This document shows positions 36,650 to 49,002 of a stretch of DNA of 64,000 bases, piece after piece. The DNA lies in assembly GCF_964340395.1 (NCBI RefSeq), contig NC_135567.1:5771899-5835898 (forward strand). Direction: 5' to 3'. The notes under the pieces were generated by a model that worked only from the letters and a program-made list of their open reading frames with translations, did no database searches and was not told the DNA's origin. Made by a program: the position numbers and the translations under genes. Position 1 is the stretch's first letter. Each line of letters starts with the position of its first letter. This stretch comes from Glandiceps talaboti (Eukaryota > Hemichordata > Enteropneusta > Spengelidae).

Positions 36650-37285
36650 CAGAATAAAGTGGGACCTAATTAAACTTAAGATCAGACCATTCAGTATAGC
36701 AAGAAAAAAGCTAAACATTTTAAACAAAACATTGTTGATCTGGAAAACAGGATTGTCTAATTACAGAGGAAGATTTCCATTTCCCCCAATGAGCTCTACC
36801 TCGCCAATCTACCTTGCTTGAGATCTACCTGGTATCAAAAGGGGGAAGGGGAACATTAAGTATTTCCTGAACTTAGAAAAGCATCACAAAAAGAAATGAA
36901 TGTATAAAGCCACGCACTTGAAGAAAGACCATGATGTAATCATTAACCAGCTAACATAAACTGTATCAGGAATCAGATCTTTCTACTCATATTTATACGA
37001 GGTCCAGCTATTTGGGGAGGAAGAATGGCAATGCTAGGAGACCCTGATACAGCATCTCAGGAATTACTTGATGCCATATCTTGCAACAGAGGAGCTTTTT
37101 AATACATTAGCCACGGTGACAGTTAATACATCCCCTGCTAATGGTGGGATAACAGTAGAACATTCTGTAAACATTTTTGGTCATTAGTGAATGCTTAGGT
37201 GGTGGATTCCTTTAATACGGCTTTTGAACAAGGAGAGTTCTCAATCTCTCAGAAACAAAGTATCATTACTCTGATAGACAAAAGC
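36650..37285 (+). pseudogene. L1/Tx1-like LINE fragment (start of reverse transcriptase region)
   Basis: Broken translation reads WDLIKLKIRPFSIARKK, then KYFLNLEKHHKKK, which is the family's GEK-x-TKYFLNLEK motif ahead of the reverse transcriptase. Later come VNTSPANGGITVEHS and SFNTAFEQGEFSISQKQ followed by SIITLIDKS, the first RT motif of L1/Tx1-type elements. It stops exactly where a family I element begins, so the family I copy either inserted here or bounds the truncated LINE. Several stops; dead. Confidence 0.7.
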
Positions 37286-37818
37286 GCCAATGGTGCTGTA
37301 GCACAACTGTTGACAGAACACATTAATTTTCTGTAATGATTATGTGGTCTTTTGTGCTATACATATTTGCATACATTCTTTGAAGGTGTATTCCCGTGCC
37401 TTCTCATACATGGTGTTATATCTGCAATATACACAATAATTTAATATTAATATGGGTGTGGTCTTGTTGCTAGGCATATCTACATACAATTTTGCAATGC
37501 TCATCCATTTACCTTACCGTCTCCAGTGTTATTTTGGCATTATGTCATTGTTTACCTTTATTGCTAAGGGCATTTACACATTTTACATATTTTACAATAA
37601 TGTTTACTCAATCGCCTACCCATCCCATGTGACTGTTGCTAAGGGCGTGGTCATGGTTGCTAGGGCCAATTACATAAGTATGACACATTCACAATTTGCA
37701 GACTAACAGTAACACTTTCTGAATTATAACCAAATTTCTTCTCCAGTAGTTCGATAGGTAAAGTTCAATACCAAAATCACTTACAAGACAGAAAGACAGA
37801 CAGACAGACAGACAGGCA
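37286..37818 (+). mobile_element. family I TIR element lacking its right end
   Basis: Left end GCCAATGGTGCTGTAGCACA then ACTGTTG; internal TATGGGTGTGGTCTTGTTGC and GTTGCTAAGGGCGTGGTCAT; ends with an (ACAG)n tract. The terminal GTTGTGCTA is missing. It joins directly to the LINE text on its left. Confidence 0.75.
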
Positions 37819-38100
37819 GTTTAACTTGAACCAACCTGTTATTCACTGTTAAAGTTATGTAAACAATGTTTCCAAGCAACCTCAAGGAGAGATTAATTGT
37901 AGTGCCATTCACACACACTCGTTACATTATTTAAAGTACCTCATAAAATTTTTAATGGTTTAATGAGATCAATAAAACAATAGTTTCTGAACACTCCTAA
38001 TAATGAACTTGAACAAAAATGTAAAGATAAGTAGGCTTCAGTAAATACTATGAGCAATAATTTCACCCTAAAAATAGTTGTGAGTAATAACTCTACCCTA

Positions 38101-39928
38101 AGGGACCGGTCAGTTTCTTCAGCCTGGGGGCGGGGGGGGGGATTCTTAAATTGGGCCGACAAAAAGTCACTGACCCCCCCCCCCCCTATCTGTAAAATCA
38201 AAAACAGGCTGACCCCCCCCCCCCAATCACTTAATTCTAAAACATGATGACCCCCCCACCCCCCATATATATATATATATATATATATAATATTCACATG
38301 ACAGGTATTTTTTTTATCATGGCTCAGTGTGGATGCTTGACTGTCTTTCATCTACTTTATAAGATCCCGGATTAGCACTATCATAATTATAATTATTGAC
38401 TACACAGGGTAAATATATTCCAAAAGGATCTTGACAGTGAAAGATATTGGAAAGCTTGAGCAGGGAATATGTATATCTCTTATGGGGGTGCTAGGGGGTC
38501 ACCCCCTAGAAGCCCTGGGGTTTTTTTACTCTGAAAAGTCAATTTTGAGACTATTCAGACCCTTTCAGACAATAATTTCCAAGCTTTACAAGAAAGACAG
38601 CACCAACATGTAAAAAGCAACTACACAGGGTTGAAATAATTTTGAAATATACTTGACAGAGGGGAAGAGCTTGAAACTGGGATATGTCCACCTCATGTTG
38701 GGGATCGAAAGGGGTCTCCCTCTAGAAGCCCTGGATTTTTAATCTTAAAGCCAATTTTTAGGCTATTCAGACCCTTTCAAGCAATAACTTAATCCATGCT
38801 TTACAAGACAGCACCATCAAGTATCAGAAACTATTCTTTATAACTCACACAGGATTGAAATATGTTCTTAAAAAGTTAAATGGCATCATTATTTACATGT
38901 AGTAAAGGTCAGCACATCTAATGGTAGTATCATTGGTAGGGGAGATTTGGAGTTTAAGGCAATTTTAGACTACCTTGGCAAACATGTCACATCTTTAAAA
39001 GACTATCATCTCAAATTAGAACTGGGTGAAAATATTTAAGAAAAGTTTAATTCCATTATGACTGTAAACAGGTTGTTGGTGCATCTGAGTGTTGGTTGAA
39101 TGCCTGAGTGACCTCTTGGGGTGAGGGAGTCCTTGGACGTTTTCCCCTGGCAGATCTGCAGTTTTTTGCTTCTATTAAGGCAATGTTTAGGTTATTCATA
39201 GCCTTTGGGGTAATATTTCCAAGCTTCGAATAGCTAAATGTAAATGTAAGTTTTAAATGAGTTTCCCATGTCACATAAAAATTGCTCTGTAACATTTGTA
39301 TAGTGGCATTAATATTGCATGTATAGTAAAGTCACTGGTATGTTAGAGAACTTTAGGTGGTCATACCTAGTGTATAATAGAAACTGGAATCTGATGAGAT
39401 GTGGTGATTTGTAGTGTCAATAACATGTAGTGTCCAAATAGAAAGTGTATTCTTCCCTTCTGACAAGTTCATAGTGACGAGTAGGGAACATTTTAGATTA
39501 ACTTCTTTTATAAACTATCTATGAAGATTACCATTACGAAACCTTCAAGTTCACTTTTGCAATATAAGTGAAGCACTGATTGTGAAACAGCCAAGCATTT
39601 ACATGACATGTTCTGTAACTAGTGTGGTAGCTAGGTAATACATGTATATGTATATTTATAGTTATGCTTTTACTAATAAGTAAGAATTCATGTAAGAAAC
39701 AGGGAGAAAAACAAATATTTACATGTACCACATTTCAGACAACTTGCTATATGCCATTGTAGAAAAGGGATTTTTTTCTTCTATCACAATCCAAAACACA
39801 ATGACCCCCCCCCCCTATCCACAATTTTGAAAACCGCATGACCCCCCCCCCCTCTGCCAATTTCAAAAACAGGGTGACCCCCTCCCAATCCACCCTCCCC
39901 CCCCGGCCCAAGAAACTGACCGGTCCCT
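38101..39928 (+). mobile_element. family II TIR element, complete copy (1.83 kb)
   Basis: Both ends carry a perfect 19-bp inverted repeat, AGGGACCGGTCAGTTTCTT, followed inward by G-rich (left) and C-rich (right) runs. Subterminal TGACCCCCC blocks are spaced by ~40 bp at both ends, with GGGCCGACAAAAAGTCACTG on the left. The interior has two ~250-bp units, each with TAGGGGGTC / CCCCCTAGAAGCCCTGG (hairpin-forming) and TATTCAGACCCTTTCA. No transposase is encoded. No target-site duplication is obvious. Confidence 0.85.
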
Positions 39929-41032
39929 AAAATGGTTAAATTCATCTTATCCCCTGTAAATCTGTTGTTTTTGGAAATGTTGTGAAATTAATAGAATAAT
40001 TTTCCACAATCCAAAGTTTACCAGAATATCTCCATCTACTATGGAATAATATTCCCTCTCACTACTAGCCTGGGTTCCCCTGCAGTCCAACCAGAACTGC
40101 ATGACTAACATAAGTATCATATACTAGAGATTGCCAGAGTTGAGGAAGCAATGTGAAAGAGGCTTATCAATAATGAACTTGATCAAAATGTAATGTCTCA
40201 ATGATGATGATTGCGGTATTGCATTTTTGCTCTGGATTGTTTCCAATTTATTGAGACTTCTGTATGGCCCTCTCATAACATGACTCTTAACTAAGAATTA
40301 AGATACAACACAAAAACTCATTTGTTAATTGACCATACTGATACGATATGGGTATTTTATTTTGGATTTAAGCAACTTTCCTTTAGGTCTGTTCATATTG
40401 CTTGAATACAATTGTAAATTAACTTTGAATGAACATGGGTAATCCCCAAGGCTAATCACATCTCTAGTCTGTGCATAAATGTGTACTTTTCCATATATTG
40501 AAATGTCACCATGCATTAAAAGCTTGATTAGGCCAAATAATAAAAAAAACATTGTTTGCGTTCGGTTACCCGATCTCACCTATTTTTTCACGCCGACCCT
40601 AAAGTTAGTTTTATGTATTTGCGAAAAATAATAATAAAATTGCAAAAATCGTGAAGTCTCTCAAGAAATAGTGGGTGCGGAAACTGATATCAACTTAAAA
40701 ATACAATATAAAACTATTCTGTAATGGCTGTACATCTGATAGGAAGAAATAAACAGCACAGACTGAGACCACATTGAAAACAATGGAAAACCTCACACAT
40801 GAAAAAAAAAATATAATAAAATAAAAAAACCCCTAAATTTACTTACCCCACCTATTTTAAAATTGAATGTAATTATGCCTTACTAGTGGTTAGCTGTGTT
40901 GACTGTTTATAAGTCACTTCCTGCATGTATGTACCATAACGATTATTCTTAATGATTATTTTTTTCGGTGTTCTGCAAAAATAAACTTGGTCTGTCTATT
41001 TTACTTTTTTTTAGAAAATAGTGCCAATGGTG
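39929..41032. other. non-coding
   Basis: Only short ORFs, none with a motif. A segment near 40,320-40,580 is open on the minus strand for 84 codons without recognisable content. Confidence 0.5.
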
Positions 41033-41985
41033 TTGTAGCACAACTGTATTTAGGTGTTGTTATGGGTGTAGTCTTGTTGCTAGGCATATTGCATCCATAT
41101 TTTTGAATCTGTATTCAACTTGCTACCCATCCTTGTTGTTATATTAATTTTGTAATATGCATCATTTCACTGTTGCTAACGGCCTGGGCTTGGTTGCAAA
41201 GGCACATTGTGTCATAATATTTTAAACAATAACTGGAGAATAACACCTCCAGAAACATCGCCACCACATTTCAACCTAATTCACCATTCAATTTAAAGAT
41301 ATAAGTTTTTGACAACAATTGGCATTTTTAGACCTAATTTGCATATCACAGATGGTATCATCATGTTATGAATACAGCTCCATTGACACATCCCCAGATG
41401 CATCCACATTAAATTTCAGCCCAATCTGCTTTGTTTTAGAATTATAGAGTTTGATCAAAATGTTCATATCATTAATGGGATGGATCATCATGTTATGAAC
41501 AATTCTTAATCTAAACATCACTAAGAATGTTCAACTTTCAACGAAATCTGCTAAATTATTTTGGAATTATAGATTTTTGACCAACAAGACACATTTTTAG
41601 CCCTAATTTGTATATCACTGATGGGGTCATCATGCTGTGACCAATTCCTAATATAAGCATCCTGAAGAATATTACAACCACATTTCAGCCCAATATGCTC
41701 AGAAGATTTGGAATTAAAGATTTTTGACCAAAAAGACGCCCTTTTAGACCTAATTTGCATATCACTGATAGGATCATGATGTTATGAACAATTCATAATC
41801 TAAACACCACTAAGAACGTTCTCATCAAATTTCAGACCGATCTGCCAAGTATCTTTTTAGTTTCAAATCACACATCAGTGGTAAGATCATTTTGAATTTA
41901 ACAATTTTCCAACTAAACGCCGAAGGTAATATACCCACTAAATATCATGGCAATTGGTTGAGCTGTTAAGTTGTTTACACACACA

Positions 41986-42018
<33 letters not shown>

Positions 42019-42019
42019 C

Positions 42020-42066
<47 letters not shown>

Positions 42067-42114
42067 TTTGCCATGACTGTATCACTACTGAACATGAGAT
42101 GTTGAATTGTGCTA
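41033..42114 (+). mobile_element. family I TIR element, complete copy (~1.08 kb)
   Basis: Left GCCAATGGTGTTGTAGCACA then ACTG; right GTTGAATTGTGCTA. The interior has at least four repeats of the ACCTAATTTGCATATCACTG / TTTTTGACCAAAA type (~140 bp apart), more than in other copies. It then has an (AC)n tract of about 16 units and 12 GACA units before GACTTTGCCATGAC. Confidence 0.8.
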
Positions 42115-42943
42115 AAAAAAAAACATAGTACAGTTGTTTTCTTGAAAAACAAAACAAATACAGGGTTAATTATGTTAGGCACACAGTATTTCTCAGACAT
42201 TATTATGGACATGAGATCTCAAAACAAATCTTCATATAATTCCTGATTAAACCTGCACTAGCTGCATTTTTTTGCATTTTGTTCATCACAACAATGAACA
42301 ATGTATTCGTATAAATATGTTCAATAACTTATTAAATGAGATTGTACTTATTAATTTGTGGTCAATTATATCTATAAGCAGTATAATCTTGGGTTGAAAT
42401 CTTTGCCATTGGGAAATGTGTAATGCTCCACTAGCTGAATTTCAAGCATTTTTTTTATCAAGACATCAACAATATATACATGTTCAATAATTTATAAAAT
42501 GACATAATGTTAATTTCTGCTCAATTAAATGTGTATGCAGTATAATAACGTTAGGGGCACTGATATATTGTCCGTCCAATCAATCACTATAATTGTATTT
42601 TATTGTGTGCACACCTATGCATATATGTACACACACAGGTTTACATTCACATTCACTATACTGCAGGGTGTACTATATACTGATATAATCGTTAAACAAG
42701 TTTCAACATGAGAAAAGATTTGCCGATTTGTTCTAGCATGGAAGTATCACCCACCATTCTAGAATGGTACTCTCCAAACAAATTTGTCTTTACAGATGTC
42801 ACATACATGTACATGTGTAATCTTATTGAATACATATTTCATTCAATAAGCCATTTGTGATAGTTTTGATTAGAATGGAATTCAATGCAAGGATTACATT
42901 TCATGTTAAAACAACATTACAGAGTTCGTTGCAATACATGAAT
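42115..42943. other. non-coding
   Basis: AT-rich. Two imperfect direct segments (CTAGCTGCATTTTTTTGCAT near 42,258 and CTAGCTGAATTTCAAGCAT near 42,431, each followed by a CAACAAT / TATGTTCAATAA stretch) suggest an old ~180-bp duplication. No gene. Confidence 0.45.
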
Positions 42944-43053
42944 GGGGGGGGGGAGGGTTCGGTGGCTTGTTCCATTGGGCCGACAAAAAGTCACTGAACC
43001 CCCACCCCTATATATAACCAAAAACAGGCTAAAGCACGATAACCCCCCCCCCA

Positions 43054-43091
<38 letters not shown>

Positions 43092-43804
43092 ACACACATC
43101 ATATTCAAATGACAGGTACTTTTTTTATCGTAACTCAGTGTGGACTACTTGACAGTCTTGAAAATACATAATAAGATCCCAGGTTAGGATTATCATAAAA
43201 TTATTGACTACACAGGGTAAATATATTCCAAGAAGGGTTTAATAGAATCTTGACAGTGAAAGGAAGGGGGAAAGCTTGAGAAGGGAATGTATACATCTCT
43301 CATGGGGGTCCGAGGGGGTCTCCCCCTAGAAGCCCTGGTGGTTTTTGTACTCTGAAAAGTCAATGTTGAAACTATTCAGACACTTTCAGATAATAATTGA
43401 TAATAAAAACATGTACAAAACAACTACATAGGGTTGAAATATTTTTGAAATATAGTTTTTATAGAACCTTGACGGAATAGCTTGTGACTGGGATATGTCC
43501 ACCTCATGTGGGGGGGGGGGGTCCTAGGGGTCTCATCCTAAAAGCCCTGGATATTATTTTTACTCTTAAAGCCAATTTTAGGCTATTCAGACCCTTTCAA
43601 TCAATATATGTAACCTCCAAGCTTTACAAGACAGCACCATCAAGTATCAGAAACTATTCTTTATACCTTACTTAGGGTTTAAATATGTTCTTAAAAAGTT
43701 AAATGGCATTATTATAATAAAGGTCAGCACATCTAATGTTAGTATCATTGGTAAGGGAGATTTGGAGTTTTAAGGCAATTTTAGACTATCTTGGCAAACA
43801 CGAT
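42944..43804 (+). mobile_element. family II element, left part
   Basis: Has the G run, GGGCCGACAAAAAGTCACTG and CCAAAAACAGGCT, then a C run and a (CA)n tract in place of the (AT)n of the complete copy. Two internal CTAGAAGCCCTGG-type units and GGCAATTTTAGACTA follow, after which it is truncated. The first terminal bases are degraded. Confidence 0.7.
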
Positions 43805-43980
43805 CACTCATCGTTGAAAGCTGGTTCTGTTGTAGGCGATAGAATGCTACGAGGTTCGACACATCTTCCCATCTTTGAGAACAGATATGTCAAACCTTGC
43901 AGCCCTATAGTGCATACATCCAATGCTAGCATAACCATGGCTGGCCACAGTACCATAACCACACGTTGTTACAGTTTGTT

Positions 43981-44650
43981 AATATCATAACTAGGCAAAG
44001 CCCATAAGGTCATGCAGGGTAGATTCATTTGTGACCAGCTGCCTCGCGATGATATTGTAGATAGTGCCCTCTGCGTGGAGATGTGCATAGTATATAGAAC
44101 ACGCATACGAAGTCATTGTGCTGCAATGCATCCTTCCAAAAAACATCACATAGTATCTAGGACACACATGTGTACTAGTCATTGAGCCACTACAAGCTAT
44201 TATAGTACCGAATTCATAAATTCAAAGTTGATGTAATAACGATAGTTTTTTTGTCTAAAAGTCATTGTTCAAATAAATATTGCAAAATGAATAGAAAATA
44301 GCCTACTTTAGATCACAACGTGTTTTTACTAATGTATTAAACAAACTAAATTTATTATTAAACAGTTACTTGAATATGAATAAAGTGGAGCATATATACT
44401 ATGCACCAAGCTTATGAAGAAAAAAAACCAACACTTTTCAGATGCCAAGGATCAATATTTGTTCTTTAAGTCATAATATAAATATCATAACTGGCCAAAC
44501 CCCCGCGTGGAGAATGTGCATAAGTATTTAGAATATGTATGCATAGTCATTGTACCGCAATGCATCCTTGGGTAAAACCATACAAAAAACATCGCATAGT
44601 ATATATGACGCGCATGCGTACTAGTCATTGAGTCACTATGCAGCAGCTTT
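43981..44650. repeat. direct duplication of a ~170-220 bp segment 0.5 kb apart
   Basis: AATATCATAACTAGGCAAA at 43,981 and AATATCATAACTGGCCAAA at 44,481 start two copies. Both continue with GCGTGGAGA-TGTGCATA, GTCATTGT-C-GCAATGCATC, AAAAAACATC-CATAGTAT and TACTAGTCATTGAG-CACTA. The first copy has an insertion near its start. Lineage unknown. Confidence 0.75.
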
Positions 44651-44665
44651 GCGGCTGCTGCGCAA
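44640..44665. other. GCAGCAGC hairpin
   Basis: GCAGCAGC, then a 4-6 base loop, then GGCTGCTGC; GC-rich stem at the end of the second duplicated segment. Confidence 0.5.
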
Positions 44666-45325
44666 GCATCCCCAGTACAATGCATGTGTACACTACAGGT
44701 TAATAGCTGAAAATAAACTTTACCATATACCACATTTTGCCTAGCGTCGACTCAAGAAACTACGTAGGTGTAGTGAAGCTACATGTATTTTATCATACTC
44801 GTCCCGTAGGACATGCAATTGTGTAGTACTAGTACAGTTTTTTGCTGCATTCTGAGTGAGAGATACTAGTAGTCCTGCTTGCGGACGGTGCATGCGTTTC
44901 GCCCAGTTAAGCCAGGGACAACTTACTCCATATGCAAACAGGACTAAGCGAGAGAGTGCTGACCGGACCGGTTGTTGATCGTATAAATTACAGCTCGAAA
45001 TCATGCATGGGGCAGAAATTAGACTGCCCGGATAAAGCCAGGGGTTCAATGCTACAAATGTATATGTATAGAGTAGACAGAAAAAACTGCAATTAGGCTT
45101 CTACTAGTAATTATTGTGGTTTTGGTATATTGACGCTAGTACATGGTATCCCAATGTAGCACACTTGTGTGGTTTCACACAACTTAATTGTCAGCAAAAC
45201 TACTAGTATTCTTTTGTTTATATCACTGTAAATTTACCAACCCGTTTCACCTTTTTCTCTAGTCTCTAACAATATAGCTTCCGCGAATTTCTAAAGTACA
45301 ACCATTTTTGTTTTGTTTCCTTTTT
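44666..45325. other. non-coding
   Basis: Slightly GC-richer. A 102-codon minus-strand frame at 44,741-45,049 shows no motif. No gene called. Confidence 0.45.
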
Positions 45326-45404
45326 CGCACAACTGAACCAATAAGGTTCAGTAGTATTGTAGGCATGGCAAAGTGTCTGTATGTCTGTGTGTGTCTGTGA
45401 CACT

Positions 45405-46040
45405 GTGCATTTGACACTGTATCACACAACCGACTCTTACTCAAATTAGCACAATATGGTGTAGATGGTAAAATCAACAAATGTCTCATTTCATTCCTAA
45501 AAGAACGTAAACAACGGGTTGTAGTGGGTGGAGAACGTTCCACATATGATATCAGATATGGAATCAGGCATCCCACAGGGAACAGTACTCGGACCACTGT
45601 TATTTCTCATACATCAACGACCTACATGAAAACTTACACTCAATTGTACGACTGTTCGCAGATTGACTGCATAATTTATAGAAACATCAATAGTAAACAA
45701 GAACATCAAGACTTAGCATATTAGACAAAGCCACAGGGGGCCATTTGGCACTGCTGGTACAAAACTACCTGTCACCAACTCAATGACAAACTTGGCATAC
45801 ACACTCTAAAAGCTTCATACAACACCAGGCATGCATACACTGTCACAAATACTCAATTTATTCCACGGACCATCAGATATAATCAACATAACAGATTCAG
45901 AACAATTCACACAAGCATTATCAACATTCAACAGAACACAGGACAACAACATCAAGGACTAATAACAATCATTGCACACATCACATCCTACTCGTTTTGT
46001 TCCACTAGGGACGTTGAGTAGTATCCTAAAGAAGAAGAAA
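45405..46040 (+). pseudogene. LINE reverse transcriptase fragment with internal deletion
   Basis: Broken translation gives AQYGVDGKINKCLISFL then KERKQRVVV, GIPQGTVLGPLLF, YINDLHENLHSIVRLFAD, and after one extra T, DCIIYRNINSKQ. These are RT motifs 4 and 5, including the F-A-D-D catalytic box, here split by a single-base insertion. After a shorter Gln/Asn-rich stretch comes SDIINITDSEQFTQAL, the usual C-terminal helix, and a tail of AAGAAGAAGAAAAAA. CR1/jockey-like. It sits inside a family I element. Confidence 0.78.
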
Positions 46041-46420
46041 AAAGTGTGGATGGATATGCCAAATAGGGCTAAAAATGTGTTTTTAATTTCCAAATTTTTA
46101 ATTTCCAAAACTACTCAGCAGATTGGGCTGAAATTTAATGGGGATGCATCTATGGGTGTACAGTTAACGAAATAGTAAGCATATAATGATCTCATCAGTG
46201 ATATGCAAATTAGGTGTAAACATGTGAATTTTGGTCAAACATTTATATCTCAAAAAGTACTTGGTCAATGAGACTGAAACTTGGTGAGATGTTTACTAGA
46301 AGTGTTACGCTGCAGATTTTCTTCAAAATATTTTGACACAATTGGCCCTGGCAACCATGACGACGCCCTTAGCAACAACCAAATAGCAGTATATTTTGGT
46401 CAAAAATAATAACATCATCT

Positions 46421-46431
46421 ACTAGGCAAGT
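46421..46431 (+). repeat. left target-site duplication of the LINE
   Basis: ACTAGGCAAGT, identical to the 11 bp at 47,323-47,333. Confidence 0.85.
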
Positions 46432-47322
46432 CGAAATGTAACGCCATTCAAAATCGGGCTATGAGATATTTTCTCGGTGTCCATAAATTCGCTCCGATAC
46501 TTGCTGTTAATGGAGATATGGGCTGGGACAGTTGTCTGATAAGGCACCAGCTTAATATGGCCAGATTATGGAATCGTTTATTATCCATGCCAGATAACAG
46601 GATAACCAAACAAGTGTTTTTATGGGACTACGAGTTAAATTCAAAAAATTGGGCCCAGGATATGTTGAAATTATTTACAGAAATTGGTTTACAAGGAATT
46701 TTTCATAATATGGAGACATGTAATATTTCATTTGTGAAAGAAAAACTGAGAACCTTTCATGGTAATAATTGGGAAATTAATGTGAAAGAAAAGCCTAAGT
46801 TAAAAACATATGTTACTTTCAAAAAACATTATGGTCTGGAAAACTATTTAACGTATAATTTGTCACGTGGTAAGAGATCACTTTTAGCTCAGCTCAGACT
46901 AGGTATTCTTCCTTTAAAAATTGAAACTGGTAGATTTTCTAATCTAGACAGGGAGGAAAGACTTTGTGATTTCTGCAAAGACGCAGTTGAAGATGAGATA
47001 CATTTCCTTTTTCACTGTGGACTTTATCATGAATTTCGAGAGTTTCTGTTTTCAAAAGCTAGGGAAATATCTCCTCACTTTGACACAAGAGACGTTGTCG
47101 AAAACCTAGAATTTTTAATGACAAACATGCCATTTGACCTAGCAAATTTTGTTAGCGATGCTTTTTGTAAGAGAAAGGAATTTATGTACAATGTTTAAAT
47201 ATGTACGCTTACTTATTCATAAGTTAAAGATTTGTATTACTTTAGTGTCCTGTAAGCCCTAGGGGCTAGGTGTGGCTATGGGTAAGTCCACACATGACAC
47301 TTTAATAAATAAACATAACATA
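46432..47322 (+). mobile_element. 5'-truncated LINE copy, C-terminal coding part plus 3' UTR
   Basis: An insertion of 891 bp flanked by an 11-bp direct repeat. Reading is open from its first base: CNAIQNRAMRYFLGVHKFAP, then about 240 residues to a TAA at 47,198. It has SLLAQLRLGILPLKIETGRF and a C-x2-C...H-x4-C zinc-knuckle-like CDFCKDAVEDEIHFLFHC, the C-terminal signature of a non-LTR retrotransposon group widespread in marine invertebrates. The 3' UTR contains TGTAAGCCCTAGGGGCTAGG and ends AATAAATAAACATAACATA. The intact frame and clean duplication point to a recent insertion. Confidence 0.88.
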
Positions 47323-47333
47323 ACTAGGCAAGT
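47323..47333 (+). repeat. right target-site duplication of the LINE
   Basis: ACTAGGCAAGT; after it the interrupted family I text continues (GAGTAAACATTCA). Confidence 0.85.
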
Positions 47334-47521
47334 GAGTAAACATTCACAAAGATAACAGGGATTCTTAGACAAGTGAAGAAACATTCAAAATGTGTATGCA
47401 AATATGCCTAGCAACAAAACAACACCCATAGCAACAGCCAAATGATAATGTATATTGGAAAGATAACATCACGGTTTCATAGACAAAAAACTGTACAGTT
47501 GTGCTACAACAGAATTGGTGC

Positions 47522-47871
47522 TGTTTTTCAATATCACAACATTTCAACATTTCAACATGGGGGGGGGGGATTCCAATTGTAGTGATTAAACAGCTTTAGA
47601 CAATAGGTTCATATCCATTTCAAATGTTTTACAGAGAAGATATGCATTACTTTTTTAGGATTCATTGGAAGATTATTTGTGTGTATACACTATGTTGGTT
47701 GACTACATGTAAATCATTGTACATTTACTACATGTATATATGCATATACCTTCAAGTTACATCAGCCTCTTTCCATGACTGTATTTGCCATGATTGAATT
47801 AGTGATTACTGAAATATATTTATATTTTCTATAGGCACATTACTAACACTTGTGTGTACTTCTTTTCTCAG
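47522..47871. other. non-coding
   Basis: Contains a run of ten G near 47,560. Ends in a polypyrimidine tract before an AG. Confidence 0.5.
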
Positions 47872-48059
47872 GGTTTCTCAGAAGACGATAAAAGGCAGGG
47901 GTCCCGAGGGGTAGGGGGGGGGGTCATTGCAGGTCACAGTGGCAAGGTAAAGCAGAGAGTAGTGGAAGGGGGGGGGGGCATGGTGAAAACGCTGGAGGGA
48001 CGGGTAGGAGAAAGAGCTGCAAATAACCTAATGGCAGAAATATTAGAGCATGACAGAAG
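47872..48059 (+). CDS. candidate internal exon, unrecognised Gly-rich protein
   Basis: 188 nt between an acceptor (TACTTCTTTTCTCAG) and a donor (GACAGAAG then GTAAAC), open in one frame. It encodes GFSEDDKRQGSRGVGGGVIA, then a basic/Gly-rich stretch, ending GERAANNLMAEILEHDR. Two long G runs (9 and 11) lie inside it and code Gly, which is unusual for an exon. It enters in phase 0 and leaves two bases over. I do not recognise the protein; it could be a chance open stretch. Confidence 0.35.
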
Positions 48060-49002
48060 GTAAACAAGATTACATGTAAGACTTAGTACATAACTATATA
48101 TATTCATACTGTATATTAATTTTACAAAATCACAAAGACAGTGAGATTGAACTGTAATTCTTCTTTGGAAATTTAACTTGTGAAGAAAGATAATGGTAAG
48201 CTTTAAGAAGGGAATCTTACTTCACAAGAGCTTGTTAGACATTTTAATGAAATAGTTCCTATTATTACACAAGTCAAGCTAGATTTGTGACATTTTCCAA
48301 TTTTTCTATATAGTCTACAAAGTACCTTTTTCTGAGTACAGTGAATGGGCACTTGTCTAAGTTCACAGTTTCAATTTCTGAACTCAAAAATCCTTAAAGA
48401 TAGTATGATATCATCCATGCCATAGCTTCATGTCAATCATTCATGGAGATAAATCTTATTTCATGAGAAATTACAGTATGTACATTTGTATATTTTTATT
48501 TTGATATGTATAGTGCTATATTCTGATCACAGTAACTGTAGTATATATCTTATAGAATATGTAGCATGTATCCCTGACAATAAATACACTCAAGATCATA
48601 GTTTTTGAAAAAATAAGTGTATGCACCACCATTACAATTGAACCATTGATTTTTCATGCTTTGAATATGCAAAATACAGTATCAACAATCAAAATAATAT
48701 TAATTTTTGAGTGGTCACTAAGTGTTTACTTACTGGCTATTTCGTATGGACTTTGCATACAATGCGGAGCAATAGGATGTCAACAACACAAAAGAATGCT
48801 AAGCTAGACAATACAGTTAGTCAAAGTAAAATGTGATTCTCCCCTCATCCCATTTCCTAAAATATAGCCCCCCCCCCCGAAACAATTTCTAACGAGCAGT
48901 CATCGGATATGACTCAGCCCCTCCCCCCCCCCCACAATATAAGTTTTCAGAGAATTGCCACAAGTCATGGTAGTGTGATGTATTAGATTGTATTAAATAT
49001 AG
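48060..49002. other. non-coding
   Basis: Two C runs near 48,870 and 48,925. No gene seen. Confidence 0.5.

Larger units (their letters stand above)
45326..47521 (-). mobile_element. family I TIR element, reverse orientation, split by two LINE insertions
   Basis: The right end (inverted) is CGCACAACTGAACCAATAAG at the start; the left end (inverted) is CTGTACAGTTGTGCTACAAC then AGAATTGG at the finish. Family I text runs at about 45,326-45,400, 46,050-46,431 and 47,323-47,521. The gaps are filled by a LINE reverse transcriptase fragment and a second LINE 3' end. Removing both gives a ~0.7 kb family I copy. Confidence 0.8.

Noticed and set aside
38101-39928. A coding gene with GGHPLEALG-type peptides.
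   Set aside because: The peptide comes from the hairpin-forming CCCCCTAGAAGCCCTGG units repeated throughout family II copies; frames are not maintained.
41913-42212. ORFs with Cys-Val and Ser-Val-Cys-Leu repeats.
   Set aside because: They come from (AC)n and (GACA)n tracts inside a family I element.
43736-43990. 84-codon ORF with GSTHLPIFENRYVKPCSP.
   Set aside because: The first part is family II text and the rest matches nothing I can name; a retroelement Gag-Pol origin was considered but no catalytic motif is visible.
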